NCBI RefSeq assembly: GCF_003148625.1
Contig: NZ_QGGO01000016.1
Location: 1-64,000, forward strand
Length of the DNA: 64,000 nucleotides
Source of the DNA: Arcicella aurantiaca
Lineage (GTDB): Bacteria > Bacteroidota > Bacteroidia > Cytophagales > Spirosomataceae
Direction: 5' to 3'
This document shows, piece by piece, positions 38,289 to 47,681 of the stretch (its first letter is position 1; each line of letters starts with the position of its first letter). A program made the translations under genes and the position numbers. Under the pieces are notes generated by a model. It was not told the DNA's origin and ran no database searches. It worked only from the letters and a program-made list of their open reading frames with translations.

Positions 38289-41200
38289 TTAAAACTTGTA
38301 AGTAAAAGTCAAGAAATATGCTCTTGGAGGAATACTTACCGTTGAATACACCGCATTTGGATTTGCCTCAAGCATTGCTTTGGTAAAACCATCTCTATTG
38401 AGAGCAGCAGGGAAACCACCCGGTGCCGACCAACCCATTACACCATTTTGATTAAATACATTATTTACGTTGGCTTGTAACGAAATTTGATTCGTGAATG
38501 TATAACCTAATGTTAAATTGCTTTGTGTGTAGTCTGGAAGTTTAAAGGCATTGGGTACATTGGCTTGTCTTGCTCCCATATATGTCCATTCCAAAGAAGC
38601 AAATAATTTATCCGCCGTATAAGTTGGCGATAAACGGAACATGGTTTGAGGTACGTTTCCTGCTTCATTTCCTGAGAAATCCAAGATTTGGTCATCCGCT
38701 TTTCCATTGCCATTCAAAATCCAAGAACGGAAATTTACTGCTACCGATTTTTGGAAAGTAGCCACTGCTTTTACAGAAAATTGTTTCGTGAAATTATAAT
38801 TTCCTTCAAGTTCTAATCCTTTAGTTTCAAATGAGTTATATAAAACTGGGGTTGCATAAGTTGAAGAAAGTTCTGCTGTTTCCTGTCCTGTTTGCTGATT
38901 TACCACATTATTTAACAAACTATAAAATGGCGTAACAAAGAAGGTAAGACGGTCTGTTTTTGTTTTGAAACCTAATTCTACCTGTTGAATCTTTTGAGCA
39001 ATTGGGTCTAAGAATTTCAAACCTGCATCTGTATTCACACTCAAATACATATCCATATCTGGAGCTTTACTACCTTTAGAATAACGTCCATAAACGGCAT
39101 AATTATCATTGATTTTGTAGTTTAAACCACCTGAAAACGATAAGGTACTCACCGTTTTATCATAGCTATATTTACTCGTGATTTTACCTTCGCTATTGTC
39201 ATATAAGGTTAATGGATTGCCGTCTGTTCCGCCATTTGTCGTGGCAGAAGTTGTAGCAATTTGGTTTGTTCCTGCCACATTTACCGTTTCATAACGAAGC
39301 CCCCAATCTAAATTAAGTTTTTCATTAATTTGCCAATTATGACCCATGAAAAACGCTAAATTTCCTTGTGTGGCATCAATAATGTTGAAAGCTGCACTTT
39401 TACCACTTCCTCCTGCTACGCCGTCTGCATTGGTAAATTGGTAAGTTTTGCCATCAAAACCAGCATATGAAATATTAGTAGCCGTTGGGCGAGGGGTAGT
39501 TAATTGGCTATACATCACGCCTACGTCTGTACCATTGAGACGGTGCAAACTTGAATTAGCATAGAAACCACCAAATGTCAAGCTCATATCCTTGATTCTT
39601 TTGGTAAAAGAAAACTGTTCAATAAACTCTTTCATATTATTATTTTGATAAAAAAGCGGATTGAACAATACCGAATTTGCTTGTACAGTTGCCCCCGGTA
39701 ATGAACTTTTGTTCACAACGTCATTGAAACCTGCAAAATTACCATTAATGATATTGGGAGCATGGGTAACATTGGCTAATTCAGTACCTGATTTTAAATC
39801 TTTGAACGAATAATTACCAAAGTTGAACAAATTGCCCGAAACTGCATACCAAAGGAAATTATCAACGGCAAAAGGATATGCTACGGCTGTGGTATTCCAA
39901 ATCGATGTTTTGTCAGAATAACGCATTTTGTTATCGAAAGTCCAGCCATTACCAAAGGTTTTGTCAAAGTTAAAACCAAGTGATAAGTCTTTTGAATGGA
40001 TTTTATCACGAGAATCGTAATGAATGGTTTCATTGGTTTGGTTGATTTTTACATCTGCCGTCACCGCTGGAATTAACACCGAATTTGTTTGACTAACACC
40101 TGCGGGTAAATGTGGGTCTGTAAAACCAATGGTTGGCAAAAACTCAAACCAAGCATTATGGTCGTTCAAGTATTTGGCATAAAATTTCAATGAACCGCCT
40201 TTCAATTGTTTTACGATATTAGCTTTAATTTGTCCACCATTATTCATTGGATAACCTGGGTATCTTGCACCGTCAGCTTGTCTGAAAAACCCTCCAACAT
40301 TATAAGTTAAAGACTTATCTTTATTGAGTGGCCCTCCGAAGTTTCCGTCAATTCTGTAAAATGGATTGATGCCGTCTCCTTCTAAACCGTATTTGGCACG
40401 AGCTTCCCCAGAAAACACTTTTCCACCCGTTTTTGACACATAATTAAAAATTCCCCCAGGTGCATTATTGCCTAAAATAGAGGCAGTTCCACCACGAACC
40501 GCTTCCAATCTACCCATTGTAGCATCTGAACGCAAGTAATAATCAGGGCCATAATTACCAAAAGTGGCATTGGTAACAGGCAAACCGTCTTCTTGCATTG
40601 AGATATAATAATAACCAGAAGCTCCATCGTTTGAACCCACAGAAACCCCACGAGAATAAACGGTATTACGAATTTCTCCCAATGAAGAATTGACATAAAC
40701 TCCCGGAATATTTTTCAATAAATCAGCCGCACTTAATGGAGCAACTCTGTCTAATTGCTTTGAACTAAGTACCGAAATCGCTACTGAAGACTCCATTCGG
40801 CTACGTTTGTCGAAAACGCCTGTTACCACTACTTCGTCTAAAGAAGCTACATCTTCAATTAAAGTAAGTCTAATATTGGTTTGATTTCCTGCTTTTATTT
40901 CTTGTGAAACATAACCGATAAATGAAAAAACTAAGGTTGCGTTTTCACTCGGAACATCAATTGAAAATTGACCATTACCGTCTGTTCTTGTACCTTGTTG
41001 TGTTCCTTTTATTTGAATACTTACTCCCGGTAAAGTCTCCCCTTTTTCGTTCAAAACCAAGCCTGTAATATTCTGTTTTACGGAAAGCTTTGAGTTTAAA
41101 CCCATGTCGCTCATTTTCCAGATTTCGATGGGCTTTACAATTTGTTCTTTTTGCTTTAAAATAATCTGATTTCCACTTAATTGAAAATCTATATTGAGCG

Positions 41201-41498
41201 GAACAAACAGTTTATTAAGGGTATTTGAAATACTTTCGTTTAAACTTCTTACAGAAACTTTTTGGTTAGATTTAATAGCTTGTGGGCTATAAAAAAATTT
41301 TACATTAGCGTTTTTTTCAATCTGAATGAGTACATTTTTTAATTTTTCGTCATTCGCTTCAATACTAATTTTACGGTTAAGAATCTCTTGAGCTTCGGCA
41401 GTTTTTGCGAAGCCAATGGCTACAAAATTGATAGCTAAGAGAAATTGTACCAACGAAATTTTCATACATTGGATGATTAAATCATACTTTTTTTTCAT
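38289..41498 (-). CDS. STN-domain TonB-dependent receptor without a SusD partner
   Basis: Outer-membrane receptor of 1069 aa. ATG 41498 (MKKKYDLIIQCMKIS) starts the signal peptide; the open frame continues upstream to 41630 but looks non-coding. An STN domain at about residues 45-95 (ISIEANDEKLKNVLIQIEK) is followed by a carboxypeptidase-regulatory-like domain (ITGLVLNEKGETLPGVSIQI), a plug with LDEVVVTGVFDKRSRMESSV, and a barrel ending FTYKF. The plug and barrel look closer to ordinary ligand/siderophore-type receptors than to SusC, and no susD follows. The fecR and ECF sigma genes upstream form its own signalling module. The substrate is unknown. Confidence 0.9.
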   Translation of the reverse strand: MKKKYDLIIQCMKISLVQFLLAINFVAIGFAKTAEAQEILNRKISIEANDEKLKNVLIQIEKNANVKFFYSPQAIKSNQKVSVRSLNESISNTLNKLFVPLNIDFQLSGNQIILKQKEQIVKPIEIWKMSDMGLNSKLSVKQNITGLVLNEKGETLPGVSIQIKGTQQGTRTDGNGQFSIDVPSENATLVFSFIGYVSQEIKAGNQTNIRLTLIEDVASLDEVVVTGVFDKRSRMESSVAISVLSSKQLDRVAPLSAADLLKNIPGVYVNSSLGEIRNTVYSRGVSVGSNDGASGYYYISMQEDGLPVTNATFGNYGPDYYLRSDATMGRLEAVRGGTASILGNNAPGGIFNYVSKTGGKVFSGEARAKYGLEGDGINPFYRIDGNFGGPLNKDKSLTYNVGGFFRQADGARYPGYPMNNGGQIKANIVKQLKGGSLKFYAKYLNDHNAWFEFLPTIGFTDPHLPAGVSQTNSVLIPAVTADVKINQTNETIHYDSRDKIHSKDLSLGFNFDKTFGNGWTFDNKMRYSDKTSIWNTTAVAYPFAVDNFLWYAVSGNLFNFGNYSFKDLKSGTELANVTHAPNIINGNFAGFNDVVNKSSLPGATVQANSVLFNPLFYQNNNMKEFIEQFSFTKRIKDMSLTFGGFYANSSLHRLNGTDVGVMYSQLTTPRPTATNISYAGFDGKTYQFTNADGVAGGSGKSAAFNIIDATQGNLAFFMGHNWQINEKLNLDWGLRYETVNVAGTNQIATTSATTNGGTDGNPLTLYDNSEGKITSKYSYDKTVSTLSFSGGLNYKINDNYAVYGRYSKGSKAPDMDMYLSVNTDAGLKFLDPIAQKIQQVELGFKTKTDRLTFFVTPFYSLLNNVVNQQTGQETAELSSTYATPVLYNSFETKGLELEGNYNFTKQFSVKAVATFQKSVAVNFRSWILNGNGKADDQILDFSGNEAGNVPQTMFRLSPTYTADKLFASLEWTYMGARQANVPNAFKLPDYTQSNLTLGYTFTNQISLQANVNNVFNQNGVMGWSAPGGFPAALNRDGFTKAMLEANPNAVYSTVSIPPRAYFLTFTYKF

Positions 41499-41760
41499 AC
41501 TTTTGATTGTTTTGTTTGATTTTTGAGAAATTTTGAACACAACAATCCCCTCCAACCATTTTTTGGTTGTTTTGATTTTTGGGGACTTTCTTCGCCAATG
41601 GTTCTGGTACAACCATTGGCTTTTTTTCAAAATAGGATTGATTTTTATTTATTTCATACCTCGGAGATTTTAAGGTAATTGATAGGTTTGTTTTAAATTA
41701 TATTTTTAATTGAAATTTCATTTAATCAATCGTCCGAATTTAAAATTCGTTTTGGACTTT

Positions 41761-41818
41761 CATAAGCCATTGATAGTTAAGCTGATTGTGATGCTAACAT
41801 CTAAATCCCAACACCTAC
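41761..41818 (-). repeat. AACACCTAAAT-type intergenic repeat, copy B
   Basis: It aligns with 13157-13220 and, like it, lies directly after the stop of a minus-strand gene (fecR). A related inverted copy, containing GATTTAGGTGTTGGG, is at about 42985-43045 between fecR and its sigma gene. Confidence 0.45.
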
Positions 41819-42889
41819 TTATTCTCGACAGCCGACTGAGTTTATCAAAATTTTCCCTTCCACTACTTCATAAGACCCTCCAATAATTTTTGTAATAATG
41901 TCGAGTTTCTGGAAAAGGCTTTCATTATCAAATGTTCCCGTAACTTGGCACCCATGTAGCAAACTTTCATCAAATTCTATGTCTATTCCATAGGCAATTT
42001 CTATTCTTTTAAAGACCTCTTGAATGGGTGTTTCATTAAAAGAAAAACTCATTGGATTGGCATTGATAATGGTCGGTTTTTGAATGAGTTTTTTATTATA
42101 TTGGTCAGACGAACGGTCGAAAATGGCTTGCTGATTTGGCAATAAAATTACGCCTGTTAGTTCGTTTTCATGGCTTGCTTTTTTCTTGTTTTTATAGACG
42201 CTCACTTTCCCTTCTTCCACCGAAACCACAATGTCTTTCATGCTTTCATAGGCTTTCACGTTAAAGCGTGTTCCTAAAACTTTGGTGGTTACTTCATTAG
42301 CATACACTAAAAATGGTCGAGATGCGTCTTTGGCAATGTCAAAAGTGGCTTCTCCTAATAAAATGACTACTCTTTTGTTTTTTTCAAAATTGGCAGGATA
42401 CGAAATTTTACTTTTTGAAGCTAATTTAACCGCTGAACCATCTGGTAAATGTATCAATATGGCTTCTTTATGTTGATTTTCCTTTTCAATAAATTTCTGA
42501 TTAAGTTCAGCTAAATTTGAGTTGTACGACGATGTTTTATGGGTGAAAAAAACGGCTAAACAAACTAAAACTACCGATGCCGCTACTCCTAACCATTGTT
42601 TAGGATATTTGGCAAATTGAAATATGCTTTTCTTTCTATTGGTTTCTTTTATTTTATTGAAAATGAAAGACTTAGTGTCTTCTGTGATTTCATTATTTTC
42701 ATAACTGTTTAGTCCCAAACAGATTGATTTAAGAATACTCACTGCCTCTGAGTATTCGGTATCAGCGTGATACGACTGCCAGTTTTGCCAAAAACTTTCT
42801 GATTCATTGGTAGGGTTTAAATGTTGCCCCACAAATTCATCATCAGTTAGAAAGTCGGATACTTTATATTTTGTATAGTCTTTTTCCAT
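41819..42889 (-). CDS. FecR family anti-sigma/sigma-regulator
   Basis: Membrane regulator of 356 aa for the receptor at 38289. It has a cytoplasmic N-terminal part of about 95 residues, then one membrane helix (WLGVAASVVLVCLAVFFTH), a FecR domain (IHLPDGSAVKLASKSKISYP, VVILLGEATFDIAKDASRPF, TKVLGTRFNVKAY) and a DUF4974-like C-terminus (FSFNETPIQEVFKRIEIAYGI). It differs in sequence from the FecR at 18902, consistent with a separate signalling pair. The sigma gene begins about 180 nt upstream. Confidence 0.92.
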   Translation of the reverse strand: MEKDYTKYKVSDFLTDDEFVGQHLNPTNESESFWQNWQSYHADTEYSEAVSILKSICLGLNSYENNEITEDTKSFIFNKIKETNRKKSIFQFAKYPKQWLGVAASVVLVCLAVFFTHKTSSYNSNLAELNQKFIEKENQHKEAILIHLPDGSAVKLASKSKISYPANFEKNKRVVILLGEATFDIAKDASRPFLVYANEVTTKVLGTRFNVKAYESMKDIVVSVEEGKVSVYKNKKKASHENELTGVILLPNQQAIFDRSSDQYNKKLIQKPTIINANPMSFSFNETPIQEVFKRIEIAYGIDIEFDESLLHGCQVTGTFDNESLFQKLDIITKIIGGSYEVVEGKILINSVGCRE

Positions 42890-43069
42890 TCCGAAAAATT
42901 ATTCTTTGATGTTAAGACACGCAGTATAAAGATATATACTCACTAAAATTTTAAAAAATGTTGAAATAGTTATAAATGAGTATTGGGGCTTAGGATTTAG
43001 GTGTTGGGTTCTCAATTAATCAAGTATAACCTGATTTTGCATCATTAGTAAGTAAAAGAAAAAGCGAGC

Positions 43070-43636
43070 TTATAAATTAAGCGAAGGGAAAGTTTTACGA
43101 AGTTTTTCGACAGCTCTAACCACCAAATTTTGAGCAGACTGACGATTGATACTCATGACATTGGCAACTTCACTGTATTCCAATTCTTCTACAAAACGAA
43201 GGCGAAGGGCTTCTTGCTGACGTGGGGGTAATTGTGCAATAAGTTTATTGACTAATTCTTCTTTTGAAAAACCATAATTATTGAAAAACGCCATTTCATC
43301 TGAAACAGAATCTTCCCATAATTCATCAAATTCACCATCTTTAATAGGCAAAAACTTACTTTCTCGACGCAAAATTTGATTTTGCATTCTGTTTTTTAAT
43401 GCTTTCAGTAAGTACGACCGAATATTTGTTGGCGTGGTAATGGTGGCTCTTTTTGCCCAAATTTCAGTAAAAACATCATGGATACAATCAAAAACAAAAT
43501 ACTCTGAAAGCGACGAAAGACTCATGCCGTATCGGTACATTGCTCCAACGTGTTCACGATAAAGTATAGAATAGGCATCTTCGTCACCATTTCTGAAGGA
43601 TTCCCAAATTTCTATATCTTTAATTACCTCAAACAT
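43070..43636 (-). CDS. RNA polymerase ECF sigma factor (sigma-70 family)
   Basis: ECF sigma factor of 188 aa. Region 2 is at about residues 15-80 (DEDAYSILYREHVGAMYRYG, FDCIHDVFTEIWAKR). Region 4 is at about 130-185 (LPPRQQEALRLRFVEELEYSE, NRQSAQNLVVRAVEKLRK). Paired with the FecR at 41819 and most likely driving the receptor gene. The 180-nt sigma-fecR gap contains an inverted copy of an intergenic repeat. Confidence 0.92.
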   Translation of the reverse strand: MFEVIKDIEIWESFRNGDEDAYSILYREHVGAMYRYGMSLSSLSEYFVFDCIHDVFTEIWAKRATITTPTNIRSYLLKALKNRMQNQILRRESKFLPIKDGEFDELWEDSVSDEMAFFNNYGFSKEELVNKLIAQLPPRQQEALRLRFVEELEYSEVANVMSINRQSAQNLVVRAVEKLRKTFPSLNL

Positions 43637-43996
43637 TGTACTCTAAAATGGTTTTTTTATTATTTTACAACAAAAAAATACAATTTCTACTGATTGACAC
43701 TCATGTACTATCATGGAAAATTAGTAAAAAAGTTGATGACCAAAATCGTTTGCTATTGTTTCATCAGCAGTTTTTATCTTATTAGTAAATAAAAAAAGAG
43801 CAGATTTTACCTGCTCTCTAAAAGTTTAACGGAACAATAAAGGGTTTGTCGCCAGACAAACGATAGACCAGAGATAACACGGATAAAACAGATTTATACT
43901 GATTTTTATTTAATTTTTCCGTGTAAATCTGTTAAATCAGTACAATCTGTGGTCTAATTTTATTCTGCGTCAAATTGTAGATAGTTCCGATTCAAA
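43637..43996. other. Intergenic region with terminator and repeats
   Basis: Spacer of 360 nt with no gene. It holds a minus-strand terminator (43790-43817), a GTTTGTC/GACAAAC hairpin at 43844-43861, and an imperfect palindromic stretch at 43868-43960 built from ACAGATTTA/TAAATCTGT and CAGT-type motifs, resembling ACCACAGATT-type dispersed repeats. Confidence 0.6.
43790..43817 (-). terminator. Terminator for the beta-barrel gene
   Basis: Read on the minus strand, AGAGCAG and CTGCTCT form a 7-bp stem followed by a seven-T run. It is about 180 nt beyond the stop of the gene ending at 43997 and upstream of the sigma gene promoter region. Confidence 0.75.
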
Positions 43997-46621
43997 TTAT
44001 TGCATTTGCATTCCTTCCATATTTGAAGAGTTACTGCTTTTCTTGAGTGAACTCATATCCATTTTTCCAAAACGGAACGATAGATTTAAACGAACAATTT
44101 GAGGGTTTGAGATTCTATAATATGTTTGTGTAAAGCCCTCTCCTGTTGATACTTGAGTGTTTCCTCTGGTTTTGAAAATATCATTTACAGAAAGCGTAAG
44201 TGAGGCTAAATCATTTTTCAAGAACGTCTTTTTAATGGCTAAGTCGAAACCGTAAAAAGGTTTAATATATCCTTGTGATGAACTTTGAGCTTGGTTCATT
44301 GGCGGTCCGCCCATTCCTTGATTTTGCGTTATTGGTAAATTGGTTTTACCTTGATAGTCGCCAGAAACTTGGATTACCCATTTTTTAGGAAGTGTAATGT
44401 TGTTATTCAATTTCCCGAAAACTGTCCAAAGAGCATCCGTTGAAACACCTTTATCGATGTTGTCAATGTTAATTTTTGAATTATAAAAGTTAACATTTGC
44501 CGTAATATCCCACCATTTTACGATTTTATTGGTGTAAGTAAATTCAGCACCGTAATTAATACTCGAATTGGCGTTGATATACGTATTGATAAGGTCAAGT
44601 TTGCCACTAATTGGATTAACTTCTTGATTCAAATATCTGGTAATCAAATTGTTTGTATGCTTGTAATATACAGACGTTAAAAATGTTGCCGAACCTTTGG
44701 TTTTGCTATAAGAGAACTCACTTGAAGTGGTAAATTCTGGTACTAAATCAGCATTTCCACGAGTAATATTTAAGCTATCGCTATAATCAACAAAAGGAAT
44801 TATTTGAAAGAAATTCGGACGATTTACTCTACGTGTTACGCTCAATTGGATTTGGTCGCTTTGTGTTAAATTTTTGCTCAAAAACACCGAAGGGAACAAA
44901 CTGATAGGATAACGGTTGCTGAATTTTTCGCCAGTATTCAATAATTTTCCATCATAAGCAGAACTTTCTCCTCTCAAACCAACTTTGTACGAAAACAATT
45001 TTTTCACTTTTCCTGCCAGCGAAATATAGGCGGCATACACGTTATTTTTACTTTCATAATTGGTAGATGCCGAAGTAATATTTTTGTAAGTGTCGCTTCC
45101 TACGGCTTTCAGGCTATTATCATTGATGTTTGATAATTCGTTTAACTGAAATCTAAGCCCCGTTTCAAGCGTAACTTCATTTTTTAAAGGCTTCACATAA
45201 TCAGTCTGGAAAGTCATAAATTTATTATCTCCCGAACCGATATTTTTCTGAATTTGTGTTCCCGTAATTTGCGTTCCATTCAGATAATTGGTTGAATACA
45301 AACCATCATTTTTGTTTGTGCCTCCAAAATAGGTCAAGTCAACGGTTAGTTCTTCTCCTGCTTTGGCAAATGAATGTTTAAAACCCATTTGTCCACCTCT
45401 TGGTTTAAAACTACGTTCTGACGAAGAAATACGGTTGCTATAACTGGTAAAGCCACTGGTAGTATTTTTAATATCAATGTCTTCAGAAGGTGAAAATTGC
45501 CCACTTCCTAAAATTCCCGCAATGGAGAAACTCGTTTTATTCGTCAAATTATAGTCTAAACCCAATCTTGAAAATACCATTGAGCCTTTCGTTTTGCTTT
45601 CAATATCTTGGTAAACATTAGAATTAATGCCCCCAATGGTACTTGTTCTTTCGCTGTATCCGTTAGTATTATTTCTCATGTTGAAGTTCATCAACATCAA
45701 TGAAAGATTTACTTTTTTCTGTTGAAGATTAAAGCTTCCCATTAAATTTGAACCACCGAAACGGTCAGCTCCTGCATTGACAAATCCGTTATAACCATTG
45801 CGTTTATTTTTCTTCAAAACCACGTTGATAATGCCCGCCATACTGCCAGAAGCGTCATATTTGGCTGAAGGATTGGTAATTACTTCCACTTTTTCAATCA
45901 CATCCGCAGGAATTTGGTCTAACGAAAGCGTGGTTGGTCTGCCATCAATAAAAAGTGTTGGAGCGGCATTTCTAACTTTCACATTTCCATCAATATCCAC
46001 TTGTACCGACGGAATATTTCGCATCACATCAACGGCTGTTCCGCCCGCAGTTACAATATTTTTATCAACGTTAAATGTCTTTTTGTCAATATCCATCTCA
46101 ACCAAAGCTTTAGTTGCCGTAACCACAACGGCATCTAAAACCTTATTATCATTTTCAAGTTTAAGTTTCCCTAAATCTTTCTCGAAACCTGCCATAAATT
46201 TGGCAATCATAGCGGGGTCAGGTTGTTGACCGGGTTTAGGTGGAGCAAAACTTCCATCCATTTTAGGAAATTGAAAAGCAATTGGCATTTCAAGTGTTTT
46301 ATAACCTACCGAGCTAATTTTTAGTTTTAAGCGTCCCATTACAGGCAAATCTTTCATGCTAAATTCGCCATTCATTTCACCTTGTACCGCTTTTACTAAA
46401 ATATCTTTATTTTGTTTTGTAGCCGTATCTTGAACCGTTTTTAAAAGCACCACAGAGGCAAACTCAACAGGTTTTCCTTGTTCATCAACTATTTTTCCAA
46501 TAATTTTCCCGAAGTTCATTTCAGGGGCTTTTGCACCTTTTGCAGGTGTTCCAAAAGGCATTTGGGCAACACTCGTGAGTGAAATAAATGCCGCCAATAA
46601 TGCTGATAATAAGAGTTTCAT
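43997..46621 (-). CDS. TonB-dependent outer membrane beta-barrel protein
   Basis: Outer-membrane barrel protein of 874 aa. Signal peptide MKLLLSALLAAFISLTSVAQ is followed by a carboxypeptidase-regulatory-like domain (GKIVDEQGKPVEFASVVLLK), an expanded Pro/Gly-rich linker, then a plug-like region (DAVVVTATKALVEMDIDKK, TLFIDGRPTTLSLDQIPADVIEKVEVITNP in parts) and a barrel of the outer-membrane beta-barrel family 3 type. Such proteins are not SusC-like; roles reported for relatives include transport or assembly but the ligand here is unknown. The LytTR/LytS pair upstream on the same strand may control it. Confidence 0.85.
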   Translation of the reverse strand: MKLLLSALLAAFISLTSVAQMPFGTPAKGAKAPEMNFGKIIGKIVDEQGKPVEFASVVLLKTVQDTATKQNKDILVKAVQGEMNGEFSMKDLPVMGRLKLKISSVGYKTLEMPIAFQFPKMDGSFAPPKPGQQPDPAMIAKFMAGFEKDLGKLKLENDNKVLDAVVVTATKALVEMDIDKKTFNVDKNIVTAGGTAVDVMRNIPSVQVDIDGNVKVRNAAPTLFIDGRPTTLSLDQIPADVIEKVEVITNPSAKYDASGSMAGIINVVLKKNKRNGYNGFVNAGADRFGGSNLMGSFNLQQKKVNLSLMLMNFNMRNNTNGYSERTSTIGGINSNVYQDIESKTKGSMVFSRLGLDYNLTNKTSFSIAGILGSGQFSPSEDIDIKNTTSGFTSYSNRISSSERSFKPRGGQMGFKHSFAKAGEELTVDLTYFGGTNKNDGLYSTNYLNGTQITGTQIQKNIGSGDNKFMTFQTDYVKPLKNEVTLETGLRFQLNELSNINDNSLKAVGSDTYKNITSASTNYESKNNVYAAYISLAGKVKKLFSYKVGLRGESSAYDGKLLNTGEKFSNRYPISLFPSVFLSKNLTQSDQIQLSVTRRVNRPNFFQIIPFVDYSDSLNITRGNADLVPEFTTSSEFSYSKTKGSATFLTSVYYKHTNNLITRYLNQEVNPISGKLDLINTYINANSSINYGAEFTYTNKIVKWWDITANVNFYNSKINIDNIDKGVSTDALWTVFGKLNNNITLPKKWVIQVSGDYQGKTNLPITQNQGMGGPPMNQAQSSSQGYIKPFYGFDLAIKKTFLKNDLASLTLSVNDIFKTRGNTQVSTGEGFTQTYYRISNPQIVRLNLSFRFGKMDMSSLKKSSNSSNMEGMQMQ

Positions 46622-46982
46622 TTTGTATTAATTTTAATTGAACGAAGTCCATTGATTACCCGAATCAAAAACTTAGGTCAAAGTTGTAACAGAAGATTGA
46701 CACTATCAACCATTTGTATAGCAATGAATAGCAAGTGTATATCTGTGAGAATTTAGGGAAGGAAATGTGTAGAAATTTAGAAAGAATTACGATTTAAGAA
46801 TTACGATTGACGATTGTGAGAAATGGGGCTTTTATGATTTTGTCAATTACCAATTCACCAATAATGAATTCTACTTTGGTACTTTCAAACTTACCCTAAA
46901 AAGAGCCGTAGGCTCGGGAGATTTTATAGCCCCGAAATTTATTTCGGGGAAAGCTAATTTCCAATAACCAATAACTAATAAA
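46622..46982. other. Intergenic region with small hairpins and short direct repeats
   Basis: Spacer of 361 nt. A direct repeat of AAGAATTACGATT lies near 46780-46810. Hairpins CCCCGAAAT/ATTTCGGGG (46930-46949) and GAGCCGTAGGCTC (about 46903-46915) lie just beyond the response-regulator stop and may end its transcript. No gene seen. Confidence 0.5.
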
Positions 46983-47681
46983 CTATTCTGCAAGCGTTTT
47001 TATACTGGCTACGTATTTTTTGCCGACGGGTAGCTCGACTGTTGAAAGTGAAACTTTAGATTGGTGAAAACCTGTGATTTTTTGTTTATTGATAATGTAT
47101 GAGTTGTGGATTCGAGTAAAATATTTTTCGGGCAATTTGGTTTCCATTCCTCTCAAATTGCTACGAGTCATTAAAGGATGAACTCTGTCTGTTAAGTAAA
47201 TTTTGACATAATCTTTGAGTCCTTCGATGTAAATAATTTCATTGAAAAGCAACTTAACCTTCTGATATTCAACGTTAATTAAAATATAGTTCTCTTCATT
47301 TTCTTCGTTCAGTTTTTCTCGAAGCGTAAGTTGGTCTTCTACTTTTTTGAGGGCAGTCGCTAATCTTTCTTTACGAATGGGTTTCATTAAATAATCAACG
47401 GCATTTAATTCAAAACCCTCTAAAGCGTATTGATGAAAAGCCGTCGTAAAAATAACCAACGGAGGTTTTTCTAAGTTTTTTATAAACTGAGTACCCAACA
47501 TTTCGGGCATTTGAATGTCTGAAAATATCAAATCGACCTCATTTTTTTGCAAAAAATCGGGTACATCCAAAGGGCTATTAAATTTTTCAAGAATTTCAAC
47601 ATTGGCAAAGTCCAATAAATCATCTTCCAAAATATTTAAAGCAAAAGGCTCGTCGTCTATTAGAATACACCTAATTTTCAT
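46983..47681 (-). CDS. LytTR family response regulator
   Basis: Two-component regulator of 232 aa. The receiver domain (residues 1-120) has the acidic pair D9-D10, the phospho-acceptor D55 in FSDIQMP, T79-region TTAFHQYALEGF and K102-like PIRKERL. The C-terminal LytTR DNA-binding domain covers about residues 135-232 (IIYIEGLKDYVKIYLTDR, FTRIHNSYIINKQKITGF). It overlaps the upstream kinase gene by 11 nt, so translation is coupled. Target probably the adjacent outer-membrane gene; not demonstrated. Confidence 0.92.
   Translation of the reverse strand: MKIRCILIDDEPFALNILEDDLLDFANVEILEKFNSPLDVPDFLQKNEVDLIFSDIQMPEMLGTQFIKNLEKPPLVIFTTAFHQYALEGFELNAVDYLMKPIRKERLATALKKVEDQLTLREKLNEENEENYILINVEYQKVKLLFNEIIYIEGLKDYVKIYLTDRVHPLMTRSNLRGMETKLPEKYFTRIHNSYIINKQKITGFHQSKVSLSTVELPVGKKYVASIKTLAE

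Noticed and set aside
41499-41630. Extended N-terminus of the lone TonB receptor
   Set aside because: The additional 44 residues are Lys/Trp-rich, lack signal character and precede a good signal peptide beginning at 41498.
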